Shown here piece after piece: positions 11,820 through 22,871 of a stretch of DNA of 64,000 bases; within the stretch, counting starts at the first letter, position 1, and every line of letters starts with the position of its first letter. The DNA is taken from contig JAWZYV010019552.1 in NCBI GenBank assembly GCA_038373885.1, positions 1 to 64,000 on the forward strand, read 5' to 3'. The translations under genes were made by a program, and so were the position numbers. The notes beneath the pieces are model-generated. The model ran no database searches, was not told the origin of the DNA, and worked only from the letters and a program-made list of their open reading frames with translations. Source of the stretch: Cheiracanthium punctorium. Its lineage: Eukaryota > Arthropoda > Arachnida > Araneae > Cheiracanthiidae.

Positions 11820-12045
11820 GGGCGAGATTCAAGTGAAACGCGCGCGATCGAGTTCGAATCGAACGTTTTTCGGTCCTCAGTTCGAACGTTTTGGCAGAAT
11901 GCTTTCAATGAACACACCCATGGCGCTGCCACCTGATCAAAACACGATTGGCTTGTTTCAGTTGAATAAGAAACATTGATATCTTTCGAAGTTTCCCCTG
12001 TTCGACGAGGAAAACGTTCGAATTGTGTTTCACTTGAATCTCGCC
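11820..12045. mobile_element. PIF/Harbinger-like MITE
   Basis: Inverted repeats start GGGCGAGATTCAAGTGAAAC at both ends. The 3-bp TAA occurs on each side (11817-11819, 12046-12048). A TWA duplication with GGG-type ends is typical of PIF/Harbinger. The 226-bp interior holds TTCGAACGTTTT palindromes and no gene. Confidence 0.7.
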
Positions 12046-12108
12046 CTAAAACGGTTGTTCCAGGAAATAGAATTTTATTAAAGGGTTTTCCATTAAGAAT
12101 GATGCAAT

Positions 12109-12627
12109 TTAACCCTTTGAGGCGCAACCCTTTCCAAATGCCGAAAAAAGGGCAGCCGTTGCCATCGATCGACTGAACGACTCGCAAGAGGGCGGACGAT
12201 CGAAACATTCATCGCGTGCCACAGATCTAGAGACCCCTTTTTTGACGACAGCTGACTTTGCGCGCACAGTCAGCTGTCGTCGAAAAGGGGTCTAGATCTG
12301 TGGCACGCGATGAACGTTTCGATCGTCCGCCCTCTTGCGGGTCGTTCAGTCGATCGATGGCAACGGATGCCCTTTTTTCAGCATTGGGCAATCTATCCAG
12401 CTGTTCTCGCATTCTTCCATTTTTTCAGTAGATGTCAGTGCTGTTGAAAAGAATCGTGACCATTTTTTTGACGGGAAAGGACGTGCTCAAAAGTAAAGGA
12501 TTCTCGTGGAGCTCTGTCACCCGCCACTATTTTTATAGAAATCCAATCTATTCTTCTTGACTGGCAGCAGTCGAAACGTCAGAGTTGGTTGTTCCCAGAA
12601 TGGGAACACTGCGCGTTAAAGGATTAA
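12109..12627 (+). mobile_element. PB-M copy C
   Basis: TTAA at 12109-12112 and 12624-12627. The ends CCCTTTGAGGCGCAACCC and GCGCGTTAAAGG are recognisable. The foldback has a central palindrome around CAGCTGACTTTGCGCGCACA. Confidence 0.85.
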
Positions 12628-12665
12628 AAATTAAAAAAACACATAAATTATTCGGTGAGACACAA

Positions 12666-13041
12666 TTATTTTATTTGAAAGCTTACATTATTCCATTGAG
12701 CATGAAAAATAATATCGTTTATGTGAGCACCACGACTTCTCTGTACATACCGCATTCTGTCGACTCTATTTTCCATCACTCTTTCATATAAATTGGGTGT
12801 TACTTCACGAATAACACGTTCAATGTCGGTTTTTAACGGCTCAATTATTATTGGATGATCAGCATAAACTTGTGGCTCGACATATCCCAAAGAAAGAAAT
12901 CACAAGGTGTTCAATCACAAGCACTGAATAATGTCGTCCATGAATTCTTCTCCAATTTCTCTCAGTATTCACAGACTGATTTTGAAAAAAAAAAAACAAT
13001 TTAATAATTTCGAAACGTTGTTCAAACGTGCATCGTACCAT
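12666..13041 (-). pseudogene. internally deleted mariner-class (DUF4817-type) transposase
   Basis: Read on the minus strand, a start at 13041 begins MVRCTFEQRFEIIK, like the conserved N-terminal helix-turn-helix of arthropod transposases annotated with DUF4817. After about 45 residues the sequence jumps to a C-terminal block: GYVEPQVYADHPIIIEPLKT, then IERVIREVTPNLYERV and RSRGAHINDIIFH. The whole catalytic core between them is gone. The join is out of frame. Family assignment is by memory of the motif pattern. Confidence 0.75.
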
Positions 13042-13266
13042 GATTAAATGGCATAGAATACTAATCACAAATGACACAAGAAATGTCAAAAAAGAATACG
13101 CGCCAAATTCGATGAAACACATAATGTAACGGCTAAATTGTAACCCAACATGAAAGCCAATGTTATTTATAGATTGGATACCTTATAGGGTCATAAACAA
13201 ACCATCGAAAAAGAAAGTTCTTAATCAGAAGAAAAAACTAGGCTTTACAAATGCGAAAGTGAAATA

Positions 13267-13854
13267 TTAGGTTGTAACGAAAGTTTTCCGCCACTTCAAG
13301 TACTGCCTGCACAAGCAGTTCGTGTTGGTGTCTTTGCCAATATTTTGTAAAACGATTTTTGTTATTTGAAAGAAAAGACTTGTTTTAGAGCACTGTGTTG
13401 TGAAATCTGTAAAACAATATCGTTATGATTAAGTATAAGGTGCCTGAAATAGAACTACCACGCTATCAGATGGATCCATCATTTACTCTCAGTTCTGTCG
13501 CAAAAAGTCTCAGCTACAGAATGACACTGAATTATGTGTACAGCTTAAGGTACTAGTGTTGTATCCTATGACACTGTGAAGATTTTGTACCGAAAGTTCA
13601 AAAACGAGGACTAGGATATTAAAGAAGCAGAGCGCTCTGGTCATCCTACTAATGCTGATGAGGCCCGCCTACCAGAATTTGTGGAAGATGATAAAATATT
13701 CATCCCCTCGAGAGCTAGCTAAAAGAGTCAGACTTTAGTGCCATGTCCATGAGTCGCGCTAAGCATTGCATAAACTTGGCATATAAGGTCAATAGCTGGG
13801 TACCGCGTGATCTGACACAAGCAAATCTGGCGGAAAACTTTCGTTACAACCTGA
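13267..13854 (+). mobile_element. mariner deletion derivative
   Basis: Inverted repeats of about 27 bp (TTAGGTTGTAACGAAAGTTT on the left, one mismatch on the right) with TA on both sides (13265-13266, 13855-13856). At 588 bp it is about half an autonomous mariner. It carries only an N-terminal transposase remnant. Confidence 0.85.
13424..13843 (+). pseudogene. mariner transposase N-terminal remnant
   Basis: Fragments read DTVKILYRKFKNED then DIKEAERSGHPT, the DNA-binding domain linker of mariners (W..RF..GD...D..RSGRP). Further on, across frameshifts, come ELAKRVRL and NSWVPRDLTQANLAEN (the WVPHDL motif). In-frame stops are present and no catalytic aspartate remains. Confidence 0.75.
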
Positions 13855-13856
13855 TA

Positions 13857-14968
13857 AAATAAGGAAAAATAAATGAAAACGAGAGATTGCTTTTAAATAA
13901 GGCAGGTGCGGAAATGAAACTTTACAGGAAAGTGCAAAGAATAAATTTTGAATACAGATTAAATTTAAAAAATAATTAACATTTAAAATAATTAAAATAG
14001 TAATCAAAGTAATAGTAATTAGTAATAGTAATTAATAAATAGTAATTAATATTAAATAGTAATTAATATTAAAGTAATAATTAAAATAAGATATATGATT
14101 ATCTGCATCACAAGTGCTGAAATTGTCTCCCCCTAAGTAATGTTCAAACAGTGTATTCATTGTTAGAATAGTAGTCACATCTGTCCGATTGTAGGGTAAC
14201 AAGAGAAACCGACGTGCACTTTTTCAAACGGATCACCCTGTATATAGATGTCAATGTAGTTCAGCTCATGTTTGTTGTGTTTACAGTTTCAAGTACTCGT
14301 TTGCTTTCTACGTGTTACGCTATGTATTTCTCAACGAATTCTTATTCTTGGCTCGATTCACGGATTTTATCTGTTTACACTCTTCACCTTTGTCGAAAGA
14401 GTGTTATGAGAAATGAAAGGAATCGAAAGGTAAAAAAAAAAATCAAAAACATTCTTGGCAAGCTCCTGACCCCGAATATTTGCCGCGTCGCCAGTTCTAT
14501 GAAATGCGCGTCTAATGGCGGTGCATCGCGATGCGTGTAATACCTCTGGAAGGCGCTCAAATTATCCGGATATAATGAGATCCCCATGAAAGAGAGGGGG
14601 GGGGGATTATCACGGATAGCAAAGACTTTTTACTTCTGTTTGTAAAAAAGTTTTGCGGTATCAGCGTTTATATCCATCTTTTATTACTCGGGAGGTAGAC
14701 AGAAAATGATCTGCTCTCCAGATCCTTGTTTTTTTTATGTCTGGGTGTATGTGTGTATACATTTTTTCCCCCTTCCTTTTAGTTCACGGCGTCGGTAATG
14801 ACTGTTTCGCTCAAAGTGTTTATGAGTTGTGCAACCGACGTCGTTTTGAACCGGGTCCAAAATATACACCACGGTGGGAGGGTGCCTTCGTTGTTGGAGC
14901 TGGCAGTGAACCCTGTCAGTTATAACTGTAAAGAGATATAACTGAGACCGTAACAGAGATTATAACTA
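13857..14968. other. unassigned; AT-rich simple repeat inside
   Basis: 13955-14095 is a low-complexity tract of AATTA/AGTAATTAAT iterations. The rest (14100-14968) shows no recognisable gene or repeat end, apart from GGATCACCCTGTATA at about 14230, a string often seen at transposon ends. Confidence 0.4.
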
Positions 14969-15244
14969 TAGGGGGACCGGGGCACTTTGGCCCGTTTTTT
15001 GCATAAAGATTTTTTTCAGCCCATAAATTAAGTGAACCTTCAAGCATAATATCGGGCATTCAAATTTGAAAAATTCTAAATAGTAGTTTTGACATAATGC
15101 ATAAAATCACATAGAGTCAGTGATCCAACTTGCCCCAAAAGTCGGGTCAAGTTGGTCCACTGACTTTATGACTTAATTGATTAGAAATTCTGATTCCGAA
15201 AGCGATGAAAAAACATAAAGTAATATCACATATTATTTTATTAA

Positions 15245-16548
15245 CTAGCTGAAGTACCCGTCCTTGACGGGTTAGTGAATGCAAATTTCCAAAAAGCAAG
15301 AACTTTCGTCAGCATTGTAGGAGTACACAGAATGGATGGTGTATGTTGCCAAAGTAAAGAAAGCGAAGTTATAATTTTTATGGATTGTTAAAATATTACA
15401 GGTTAAGAGAGTCACTAATATCATTTCATTCGCTTGAGTCGTCATTATGGGATGCGCGAACGAATATTGACGCATATTGAAATAATTTTCGCAAAATCTC
15501 AAAATATAATCAACATTTTTGAAAAATTTTGAAGGCTAGAATTTAAGTTGAGTGACAACCTATCCTGTCACCCAATTTCGTTCCATTCCCTGCAGTCCTT
15601 ATTTCGTGATGCTGGAACAAAATTTCAGCATTTTAAAACGATTTTCGCAAAATCTCAAAATGTAATCAATATATTTTAAAATTTCAACGCCTATAAATTA
15701 AGATTAGCAACTACCTATCCTATCACTCAATTTCGTATCATTCGTATGAGTCGTTATTACGTGATGTTTGAAGAAATATAAGCGTATTTTGAGAGAATTT
15801 TCACAAAATCTCAAAATCTAATAAAAATGTTTAAAAAATTGGACACCTATAGTTTATGTTGAGCAACCCTCTATCGTGTGACCCAATTTCATATCATTCG
15901 CTTGAGTCATTATTACGTAATACGGGAACAAAGATTCACTCAGTTTTAAACGATTTTCGCAAAATCTGGAAATCTGATCAATTTTTTTTAATTAGATGCT
16001 TATAGTTTAAGGTGAGTGACCACCTATCATTTCACCCAATATCATTTTTTCACCTTTGCAGTTATTACGTGATGTGCGAACACAAATTTACGCAGTTTGA
16101 AATGATTTTCGCAAAATCTCAAAATCTAGTCAAGATTTTTTTTTAATTCGACGCCTATTTTCTAAGTTGAGTGACCACCTATCATGACACCCAATTTTAT
16201 ATCATTCGCTTTAGTCGTTTTTACGTGATGCTTGAACACAAATTTACGCAGTTTGAAAGGATTTTCGCAAAATCTCAAAATCTAATCAATATATTTTTTA
16301 ATTTCGACGCCTATGTTTTAAGTTGAGTGACCACCTATCATGACACGCAATTTCATATCATTCGCTTCAGTCGTTTTTACGTGATGCTTAAACAAAAAAA
16401 GCGTCACTGACAGAATGACAGAATGACAGACAGACAAACTTTTTTTTAGGGTCGCATCGGATTCCCGGGTGCTTGAAACGGATAGAAATCGCAAAATTTT
16501 TGAATTCCAAGAAATGTACAGACAAAAGTCTAATTTTATTTATATAGA
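15245..16548 (-). mobile_element. Hel-B copy 1 (non-autonomous Helitron)
   Basis: On the minus strand it starts TCTATATAAATAAAATTAGA and ends with an ACCCGTC/GACGGGT-type hairpin (here with one mismatch) 11 nt before CTAG. It is bordered by A and T, as expected for Helitron insertion between A and T. The interior consists of diverged 150-160-bp tandem units with the motif ATTTTCGCAAAATCTCAAAA. A GACAGAATGA minisatellite lies near 16415. No Rep/helicase is encoded. Confidence 0.85.
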
Positions 16549-16689
16549 TATAAAAAAAAATGTGGAGAATTAAAACAAATCTTTTGCATATTATTGCCTT
16601 TTTTAATGGTAAAAAGATTGGGAGAATGAAGTAGTAATAAAATGAATTAAATTAATTACTATTTTCTTCAAGATCATTTTCATCACTAC

Positions 16690-17000
16690 AATGGACACAC
16701 ATTAAATGTCATCTCTCCAATAACACATGATTCGTGGATTCCACTGTTTGCACTGCGTACAATGAATCCATTTTTCTCCAGGCTTACTGTCTTCAAATGA
16801 TTTCAGAGAACGTAGACATGGGGTGTGCTCTTCCTCTACACTATACGCATTTAAATTTTGTGTATTTTTACATCGTCGTTTAGATTTCTTGTTCTTATAT
16901 TGCTCTTTTGGAAAAAGTCTCTTTGACAATCTTTCTAGAAACTTCCTTTTCCTCTCTTTTGCCTTCCTTAGTCATCTTGAAGGGCTTTCTTTATTGGTGG
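16690..17000 (-). pseudogene. pogo-like transposase C-terminus with zinc-knuckle
   Basis: The minus strand encodes a lysine-rich stretch (AKERKRKFLERLSKRLFPKE) followed by KPGEKWIHCTQCKQW and a terminal C..C. This WIxCxxCxxW pattern resembles the PHD-like tail of some arthropod pogo/Tigger transposases. A stop lies just upstream and the final histidine/cysteine pattern is imperfect, so it is a relic. It is the only coding trace of the 14971-19500 element. Confidence 0.5.
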
Positions 17001-17812
17001 TCTGTCAGAATTGAAGAATTTCGTACCTTTTTCGACCGTCTCTAAGACTTTTTCCTTGGTTTTGACGTTTCAAATTGCCTCTCGTCTTATGGCGAGGAGA
17101 AATCAATTTTTGAGAGATTTTGGTTTTTTCTCGAGGACTGAGCAACAGGGAGATTTATCCCAGAATTCACCGGAAGATTACTCATCTAGACAGTAGTACT
17201 AACAGGAGAAAGCTCTGACGGTGTTAGACCTGAGTTGGGTCTGTCTGTGACATACAAATGGCATAGAACCTGCATAACTGAAAATATATTCATTCAAAAG
17301 GAAAATAGCTGTCTTTCTAAACCCAGCCATTATATTTGTCGGTGTTGTTGCCAATGAAAGGGAATATTTTAAGATCCCTGGAATATCGTAGATGGTCGTT
17401 GGACATTTATTCAGCGGCCAATCTCTTGGATATCATTTGGCTCATCGAAAATGCATATAAAATATTAAGTATAGGAAAAACATATGCTAAACAAAACAGT
17501 AAAAATCTACCCCTAAAAACAGTTTTAAAAGATAATCTAAATGCATATGCGAAATTTTCTCACGTTTGGTTTTTAAAGGAGCATAAAATATTTATTATTT
17601 TCGTTCTATTAGCCTATCAACAAAATAAAAAAAATTTAGATAGTTAAATATCGGGTCTTAATAAAACCAAAAATACATTTTTCACAAGGGGCACCTTGGC
17701 CCACCGGGCCATCTTGCCCCTTATTCAGTGGGCCAACCTGCCCCATGCTGCCATTTTTCTTTAATATCGCTATAACACACTATTCCGTATTTTTTTTTTC
17801 ACAAAATAAATA

Positions 17813-19221
17813 CACTGCTGGCCATCGTAAATGCAACACCCTGAAGGAAGCATGCAAATAATATGAAATTTACAACATGCATTAGCTGAGGTGAGATATG
17901 CAAATGATTAGAATTTCAGCGCAGACGCACATCAAGCGCGCCTGTGGCGCCACCTCAAAGCGCTATTTAAGGCTTGGAGATTTCGACGGTTTCAAGTACA
18001 GCAATTGTGTTTTTCTTGCTTTTTTTTCAAAAAAACGATAAATTATGCCTCGTAGGAAACAACGATCATCTTTTGATCAAGTATCCGAGTTTGACAGAGG
18101 AAGGATAGTGGCATACCGAGATTGTGGGTTATCTTTCAGGGAAATCGGTCGTCGTATTGGACGAAACCAAACAACTGTGATGCGGATATGTGATCGTTGG
18201 GTGCAGGAGGGTACGACGGACAGACGTGATCGACCGCATCGACCTCAGTGCACCACGTCACGTGATGACAGGCAGATTGTACGCATGGCAGTGACGGACC
18301 GCTCAGTCACATCACGAACCATATCACAGCAGATTCAGTCTGTAACGCATCATCCAGTGTCTGCGCGTACCATTCGACGTCGTTTACAGCAGAATGGTCT
18401 GTCCGCAAGACGTCCGTTGCTTTGTCTACCTCTGACGCGGAACCACAGACGTCTCCGCCGCCAATGGTGCGATGAAAGAAGGATGTGGACGACAGAATGG
18501 AATGAAATTCTCTTTACTGACGAGTCACGCTTCTGTATGCAACACCACGACGGTCGGATTCGAGTCTGGAGACACCGTGGAGAGAGGATGCTGAACAGCT
18601 GCATTATGCACCGTCACACTGGTCCTGCACCGGGTATTATGGTATGGGGCGGTATCGGATATCTCTCTCGCACTCCTCTAGTACGCATTGCCGGTACTTT
18701 AACCAGCCAGCGCTACATCTCCGAGGTGTTGGAGCCAGTTGTCCTTTCTTACCTTCAGGGCTTGCCAACAGCCATATTTCAGCAGGATAATGCACGGCCA
18801 CACGTGGCACGCATTGTCCAAGGGTTCTTCGTCAATCACCAGATTGAATTGCTTCCCTGGCCGGCGCGCTCTCCGGATCTTTCGCCGATAGAAAACATGT
18901 GGTCCATGGTTGCTCAACGACTGACCCAGAGTTCATCCCCAGCTGTCACACCAGATCAACTTTGGCAACGTGTGGAAGCTGCTTGGTCTGCTGTACCCCA
19001 AGAACACATTCAAAGTCTCTTTGAATCAATGCCGAGGCGTGTGGCAGCTGTGATCTCCAACAACGGCGGCTACTCTGGGTACTGATTTTGGCAGGAACCA
19101 CGCTTCATAGAATGCTGTAAATTTAATCATTTGTTACTTGGTCAACATGTTATCTACACAATAAATTTTGTTGTGATATCTCTTGTTTTTCTTGGTGTTG
19201 CAATTTGGGTGGCCAGCAGTG
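17813..19221 (+). mobile_element. Tc1-family transposon, structurally intact
   Basis: A 1409-bp element with inverted repeats of about 28 bp starting CACTGCTGGCCA at both ends and an internal TGCAACACC box. TA lies at 17811-17812 and 19222-19223. It holds one uninterrupted transposase at 18045-19085. Everything needed for cut-and-paste is visible, so this is the youngest-looking cut-and-paste element of the window. It interrupts the TA element 14971-19500. Confidence 0.92.
18045..19085 (+). CDS. Tc1-family transposase (DD34E), intact
   Basis: This 346-residue protein has the usual length for Tc1 transposases and no stop or frameshift. It would bind the element's ends, cut them and integrate at TA. 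Residues 11-65 form a helix-turn-helix (FDRGRIVAYRDCGLSFREIG, then NQTTVMRICDRW) followed by a basic linker RDRPHRP in the place of the GRPR motif. A second DNA-binding unit spans about 75-125 (VSARTIRRRLQQNGLSARRP). The catalytic triad is D159 (FTDESRF), D248 (QQDNARPH) and E283 (SPDLSPIE), with 34 residues between the last two. WGGI at 201-204 and the C-terminal MPRRVAAVI motif are typical. The start is the first ATG after the left end and precedes a basic N-terminus. It may supply transposase to related copies elsewhere. Confidence 0.95.
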   Translation: MPRRKQRSSFDQVSEFDRGRIVAYRDCGLSFREIGRRIGRNQTTVMRICDRWVQEGTTDRRDRPHRPQCTTSRDDRQIVRMAVTDRSVTSRTISQQIQSVTHHPVSARTIRRRLQQNGLSARRPLLCLPLTRNHRRLRRQWCDERRMWTTEWNEILFTDESRFCMQHHDGRIRVWRHRGERMLNSCIMHRHTGPAPGIMVWGGIGYLSRTPLVRIAGTLTSQRYISEVLEPVVLSYLQGLPTAIFQQDNARPHVARIVQGFFVNHQIELLPWPARSPDLSPIENMWSMVAQRLTQSSSPAVTPDQLWQRVEAAWSAVPQEHIQSLFESMPRRVAAVISNNGGYSGY

Positions 19222-19502
19222 TAGCTAGAAATACAATTTTGAAGAATAACCTTTTATGCTTTAAAACGTCGAAATTTATTCCCTAACAAATCAGAAACAA
19301 ATATTTAGACTTCAACAATTGACTCACCTGCAAGAAAAATATAAAATTCCAAATATCTATGGAATGGTTATTTCTTCTGCTCTGCCTTTGATATGGAAGG
19401 GAGATGACGTAGCAAGGCATACATTTCTGATCAAGTATCGCCATCAGTTGGGTAGATTTTAAAATAAAGCTTATGGGGGCCAACGTGCCCCAGTCTCCCC
19501 TA

Positions 19503-20693
19503 ACGAAGTTGACTGTTCAAAAATAAGATGCTTTTTGTTAGCAACTCCAAAACATCCATTCGTCAGAATTTTTTTTCGTATGCATGAATGTCCGTGGATA
19601 ATTTTTTATCACGTGGATCGATTTTGATCATTCTTTTTTTAATTCAAAAGAGGTTACAGTATGTAGAGGGTGTCCGACAAATAACACCCTCATTTCAAAG
19701 TTAAAAATCTCAAAAAAGCAAGGATCAAAATAAGGGTGCAGTAAACGGCATATTTATTATGTAAGCCGTAAAAGTTTTCTACAGAAGTTTCGAAATAGTC
19801 ATTAAAAAAACCGATAACAGATGCCGCTGTCATCGCAGGCCTCCCTATTTCCCCGATCTGACTCATTGCGACATATTTCTGAGACGCACATTGAAAGAAA
19901 ACAGTCTGCCATCCCAACATGCTGGGCGAGCTTGAATCGTCGATTTGGGTGGCATGTAAATATATTTCCGTTGAGACATGATGAGAATATTGACAAATTT
20001 GACATTAACTACATGGCATGTCGGAGGTCCACAAATTACGACCACACTGTTAGCAATCCAACACAGAAGAATACACAAGTGAACTTGAAACAAACTTCAG
20101 AGGAACTGTACACAAAAAGGCCATCTTTTCACAGCCTGGGGAGGAAAAGGTGAACCCCTCATAAGCGATTGCTCACGTGACCTAAAGTGACCGGCAGGCG
20201 TGTGTGTAACACATATAAAAATATTTGAAATAAACGTTCGAATGCATATCGCCAAAGCAGGAGTGCCAGAATTTGGCAAGAGCCGTGACAAAAATTTGGC
20301 AACCCTGCAAAACCAGACTGCTTAAGACAGACAGGCACCCAGAACTACACTGCGTATACTAAACCGATATTTAACTTATAAAAGGGGAATACCTTAATTT
20401 GCTAACACACCGGCGGGCATACGATAAAATCTGCCCCTCTGAAGTTTTAAAGCCACTTTAGTTTTAAACTAAACTTAACATCACTAAACTAAACCTTAAA
20501 CGACTTCGAAACATCGATTCGTCGGTTGTATGTATAGCCAGCGATTACTTTTTTTTATCACGTGAACCGATTTCGATCAATCCTTTTTTATTCAAAAAAG
20601 TCTTTACAGGAGCCTGTGTGTTTGATTTACCTGTACAGGGAGCTCAACTTATAACACCCTGATTTCAAAGTTAAAATCTAAAAAAAAAAAAAA
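19503..20693. repeat. repeat R4, two diverged copies (19503-19790 and about 20500-20690)
   Basis: Both copies share a block ending TATCACGTG, GATCGATTTTGATCA-like and ATAACACCCT followed by ATTTCAAAGTTAAAA. In the first copy the sequence runs on through CTCAAAAAAGCAAGGATCAA. In the second copy HINE-A copy 5 sits in that A run and the repeat resumes at about 21543. Between the copies (19790-20500) I see no recognisable gene. The family is unknown. Confidence 0.6.
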
Positions 20694-21537
20694 TCTGGAG
20701 TGACTCCACTCGACTTTCCGAACACTTACGATTAAGATCATGGCCAAGCATTTAAATAAATTTTAATCGATGAATCATTCAAACATATATACCCAATTGA
20801 AGCTCGATCGAATGTACCGTTTAAACGCTAGCGCACTTTCAAGAATGTCTCCCCATAGGCCATAATGTAAAAGAAATCTTTGTCGTAGCCCTGTAGAAAA
20901 ACTATAAGTCCTATAAACATCAAAATCAATACCGGTCTTACAATGGTGGTTTATAACATGTATACCCAATTTGAGCTCCATCGAATGTACCGTTTAAACG
21001 CTAGCGCACTTTCAAGAATTTCTCTCCATAGGCCATCATGTAAAAGAAATCTTTATTTTATCCCTGTAGAAAAACTGTAAGTCCTATACACATCAAAATC
21101 AATACAGGTCTTGCGACGGTGGTTTATAACATGTATACCCAATTTGAGCTCCATCGAATGTACCGTTTAAACGCTAGCGCACTTTCCAGAATTTTCCTCC
21201 ATAGGCCATAATGTAAAAGAAATCTTTGTCGTAGCCCTGTAGAAAAATTGTAAGTCCTATACACACCCAAATCCATACCGGTCTTGCGACGGTGGTTTAT
21301 AACATATATACCCAATTTGAGCTCAATCGCATGCCCCGTTCAGGAGCTATCGTGTTCACTCACATACACACAAACACACATACACACACACACACATACA
21401 CACATACATACATACATCTCGTAAAAATAGCATAAATGAGTTCAGAAGACCTCCAAACGTGTCAATACACCAAAATCTCGAATTCGAATTTTTTCATGAT
21501 TACAATACTTTCCTTACATGGTACATGTTCGGAAAGT
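20694..21537 (-). mobile_element. HINE-A copy 5, with unoccupied sister site
   Basis: Complete minus-strand copy with three 173-bp unit boundaries and a (CA)n tract near 21365-21415. Left flank is TTAAAATCTA plus an A run; right flank is AAAAAGAAGCAAGGATCAA. The R4 copy at 19691-19740 shows the same flanks joined (CTCAAAAAAGCAAGGATCAA), so insertion was into a short A run without loss of host DNA. Confidence 0.9.
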
Positions 21538-21609
21538 AAAAAGAAGCAAGGATCAATAAAAGGGTAAACAGTAAACATAAAAGGGTAAAGGGCAAACAGT
21601 ATCTCTAAC

Positions 21610-22704
21610 AGTTTAGAGAGTGATTTGTTATTTCGATTTGTCTGTCCGTCCGCGTTCAAACTGCTGTCATTAGACATCAAAATGTTTTTAAAAGCATTCG
21701 AGACCTTTGCAGACTAAATAAATGCCTTACAAGCTAATACAGATCAAGTGGAATATGGGTATCGAATGCAATTTAAAATATTTTGAACATTTAAAAATTT
21801 TTCTTCTCTTGCAAAAGTGAAATATCTATATTTTTTCTCAAAACTTTTCTTAGTTTAGAAGTTTTTATTCATTTATAGCATTTTTTTGGAAGAATAAATT
21901 TTTATTTTATTCCTTTTAGGGCTCCACAATAAAAAGCTTCTATTTTTAAAAATTGTGTTTTTACTTTATTTTTATTTTTTGCTTTTTAGTTATAAATAAA
22001 AGAATTGTTTCATTTGTAACTAAAAATGTAGTTTATGTTTGCTGTTCAGTTATAAATGAAACAATTGTTTCCTTTGTAACTAAAAATGATGTTATTTTAT
22101 GTTTATATTCTAAGTTTCTTATAATTAAGTTTAATATATTCTTAAGTAAGTTTAATATATTCTAGTTTAATATATAAGTTTCTTATAATTAATATAAGTT
22201 TCTTATAATTATCGTAAAACTTGACCATTGCACCATGGAACCTTTTTTCCTACGTCGTCAATAAAAAGTATAGAAATGATTGTTTATCTTCTAACTTTCC
22301 GTGTGATTTAACAATAACTTCTAACTTTTATAAAGTGGGGGGTGCCTTGTTTTCCGACCCCGTATTGCTATGTGATTCTGAACTCCTTTGATTCCCTCTA
22401 CTACATATTTTTTCTTAACAAAAATTACAATTGCTCCCTCTCGGGCGGCCTGCATCCCCCATACATAGGAATAAAACATTATTATATCAGTTCTAGAAAC
22501 ATTTAATAAAAGCGTTTTTGTCTGCCAGTTTTTATGACACGGCTGAGAATAACTCTTCATTATGGCTTGAAGTTTTGTTTTTTGTTTTTTGGCTTTTCCT
22601 TCAGGCGGACTTGAACGAAATCCAAGATATACAAACGCGACATCATTACATTACACAACAGTTGCTACATATTGTTTTAGATTGTTTTTCTCTCTCCCTT
22701 TTTT
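21610..22704. other. unassigned AT-rich DNA with short tandem repeats
   Basis: 22000-22095 has two copies of an ATAAATGAA/AATTGTTTC/TTTGTAACTAAAAATG unit. 22120-22210 repeats TAAGTTTCTTATAATTA. A 79-codon minus-strand frame (22321-22560) has no recognised motif. Confidence 0.4.
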
Positions 22705-22832
22705 ACTTTCCGAACATGTCCCATGTAAGGAAAGTATTGTAATCCTGAAAAAATTCGAATTCGAGATTTGGGTGTATTGACACGTTTGGAGGTCTTCTGA
22801 ATTCATTTATGCTCTTTTTACGAGATGTATGT

Positions 22833-22871
<39 letters not shown>

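Larger units (their letters stand above)
14971..19500 (-). mobile_element. TA-flanked element with GGGG...CCCC ends, host of Hel-B and Tc1
   Basis: The left end GGGGGACCGGGGCACTTTGG and the complement of the right end, GGGGAGACTGGGGCACGTTG, form imperfect inverted repeats, with TA outside each (14969-14970, 19501-19502). GGGGCA..TTGGCCC strings recur inside (17688, 17700-17745). Without the nested Hel-B (15245-16548) and Tc1 (17813-19221) it is about 1.8 kb. A pogo-like transposase tail on the minus strand (16690-17000) suggests it belongs to the pogo branch. Confidence 0.65.

Noticed and set aside
11816..12208. 130-codon minus-strand open frame
   Set aside because: It spans the Harbinger-like MITE and the start of PB-M copy C, so it is accidental.
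20775..21315. Recurrent open frames of 60-70 codons with nearly the same peptide (GIHVINH...YRTYSFSTGL...LHYGLWG) across the window
   Set aside because: They are the antisense of the HINE-A 173-bp unit. 173 is not a multiple of three, so adjacent units change frame, and copies differ by frameshifts. This is not a conserved protein.
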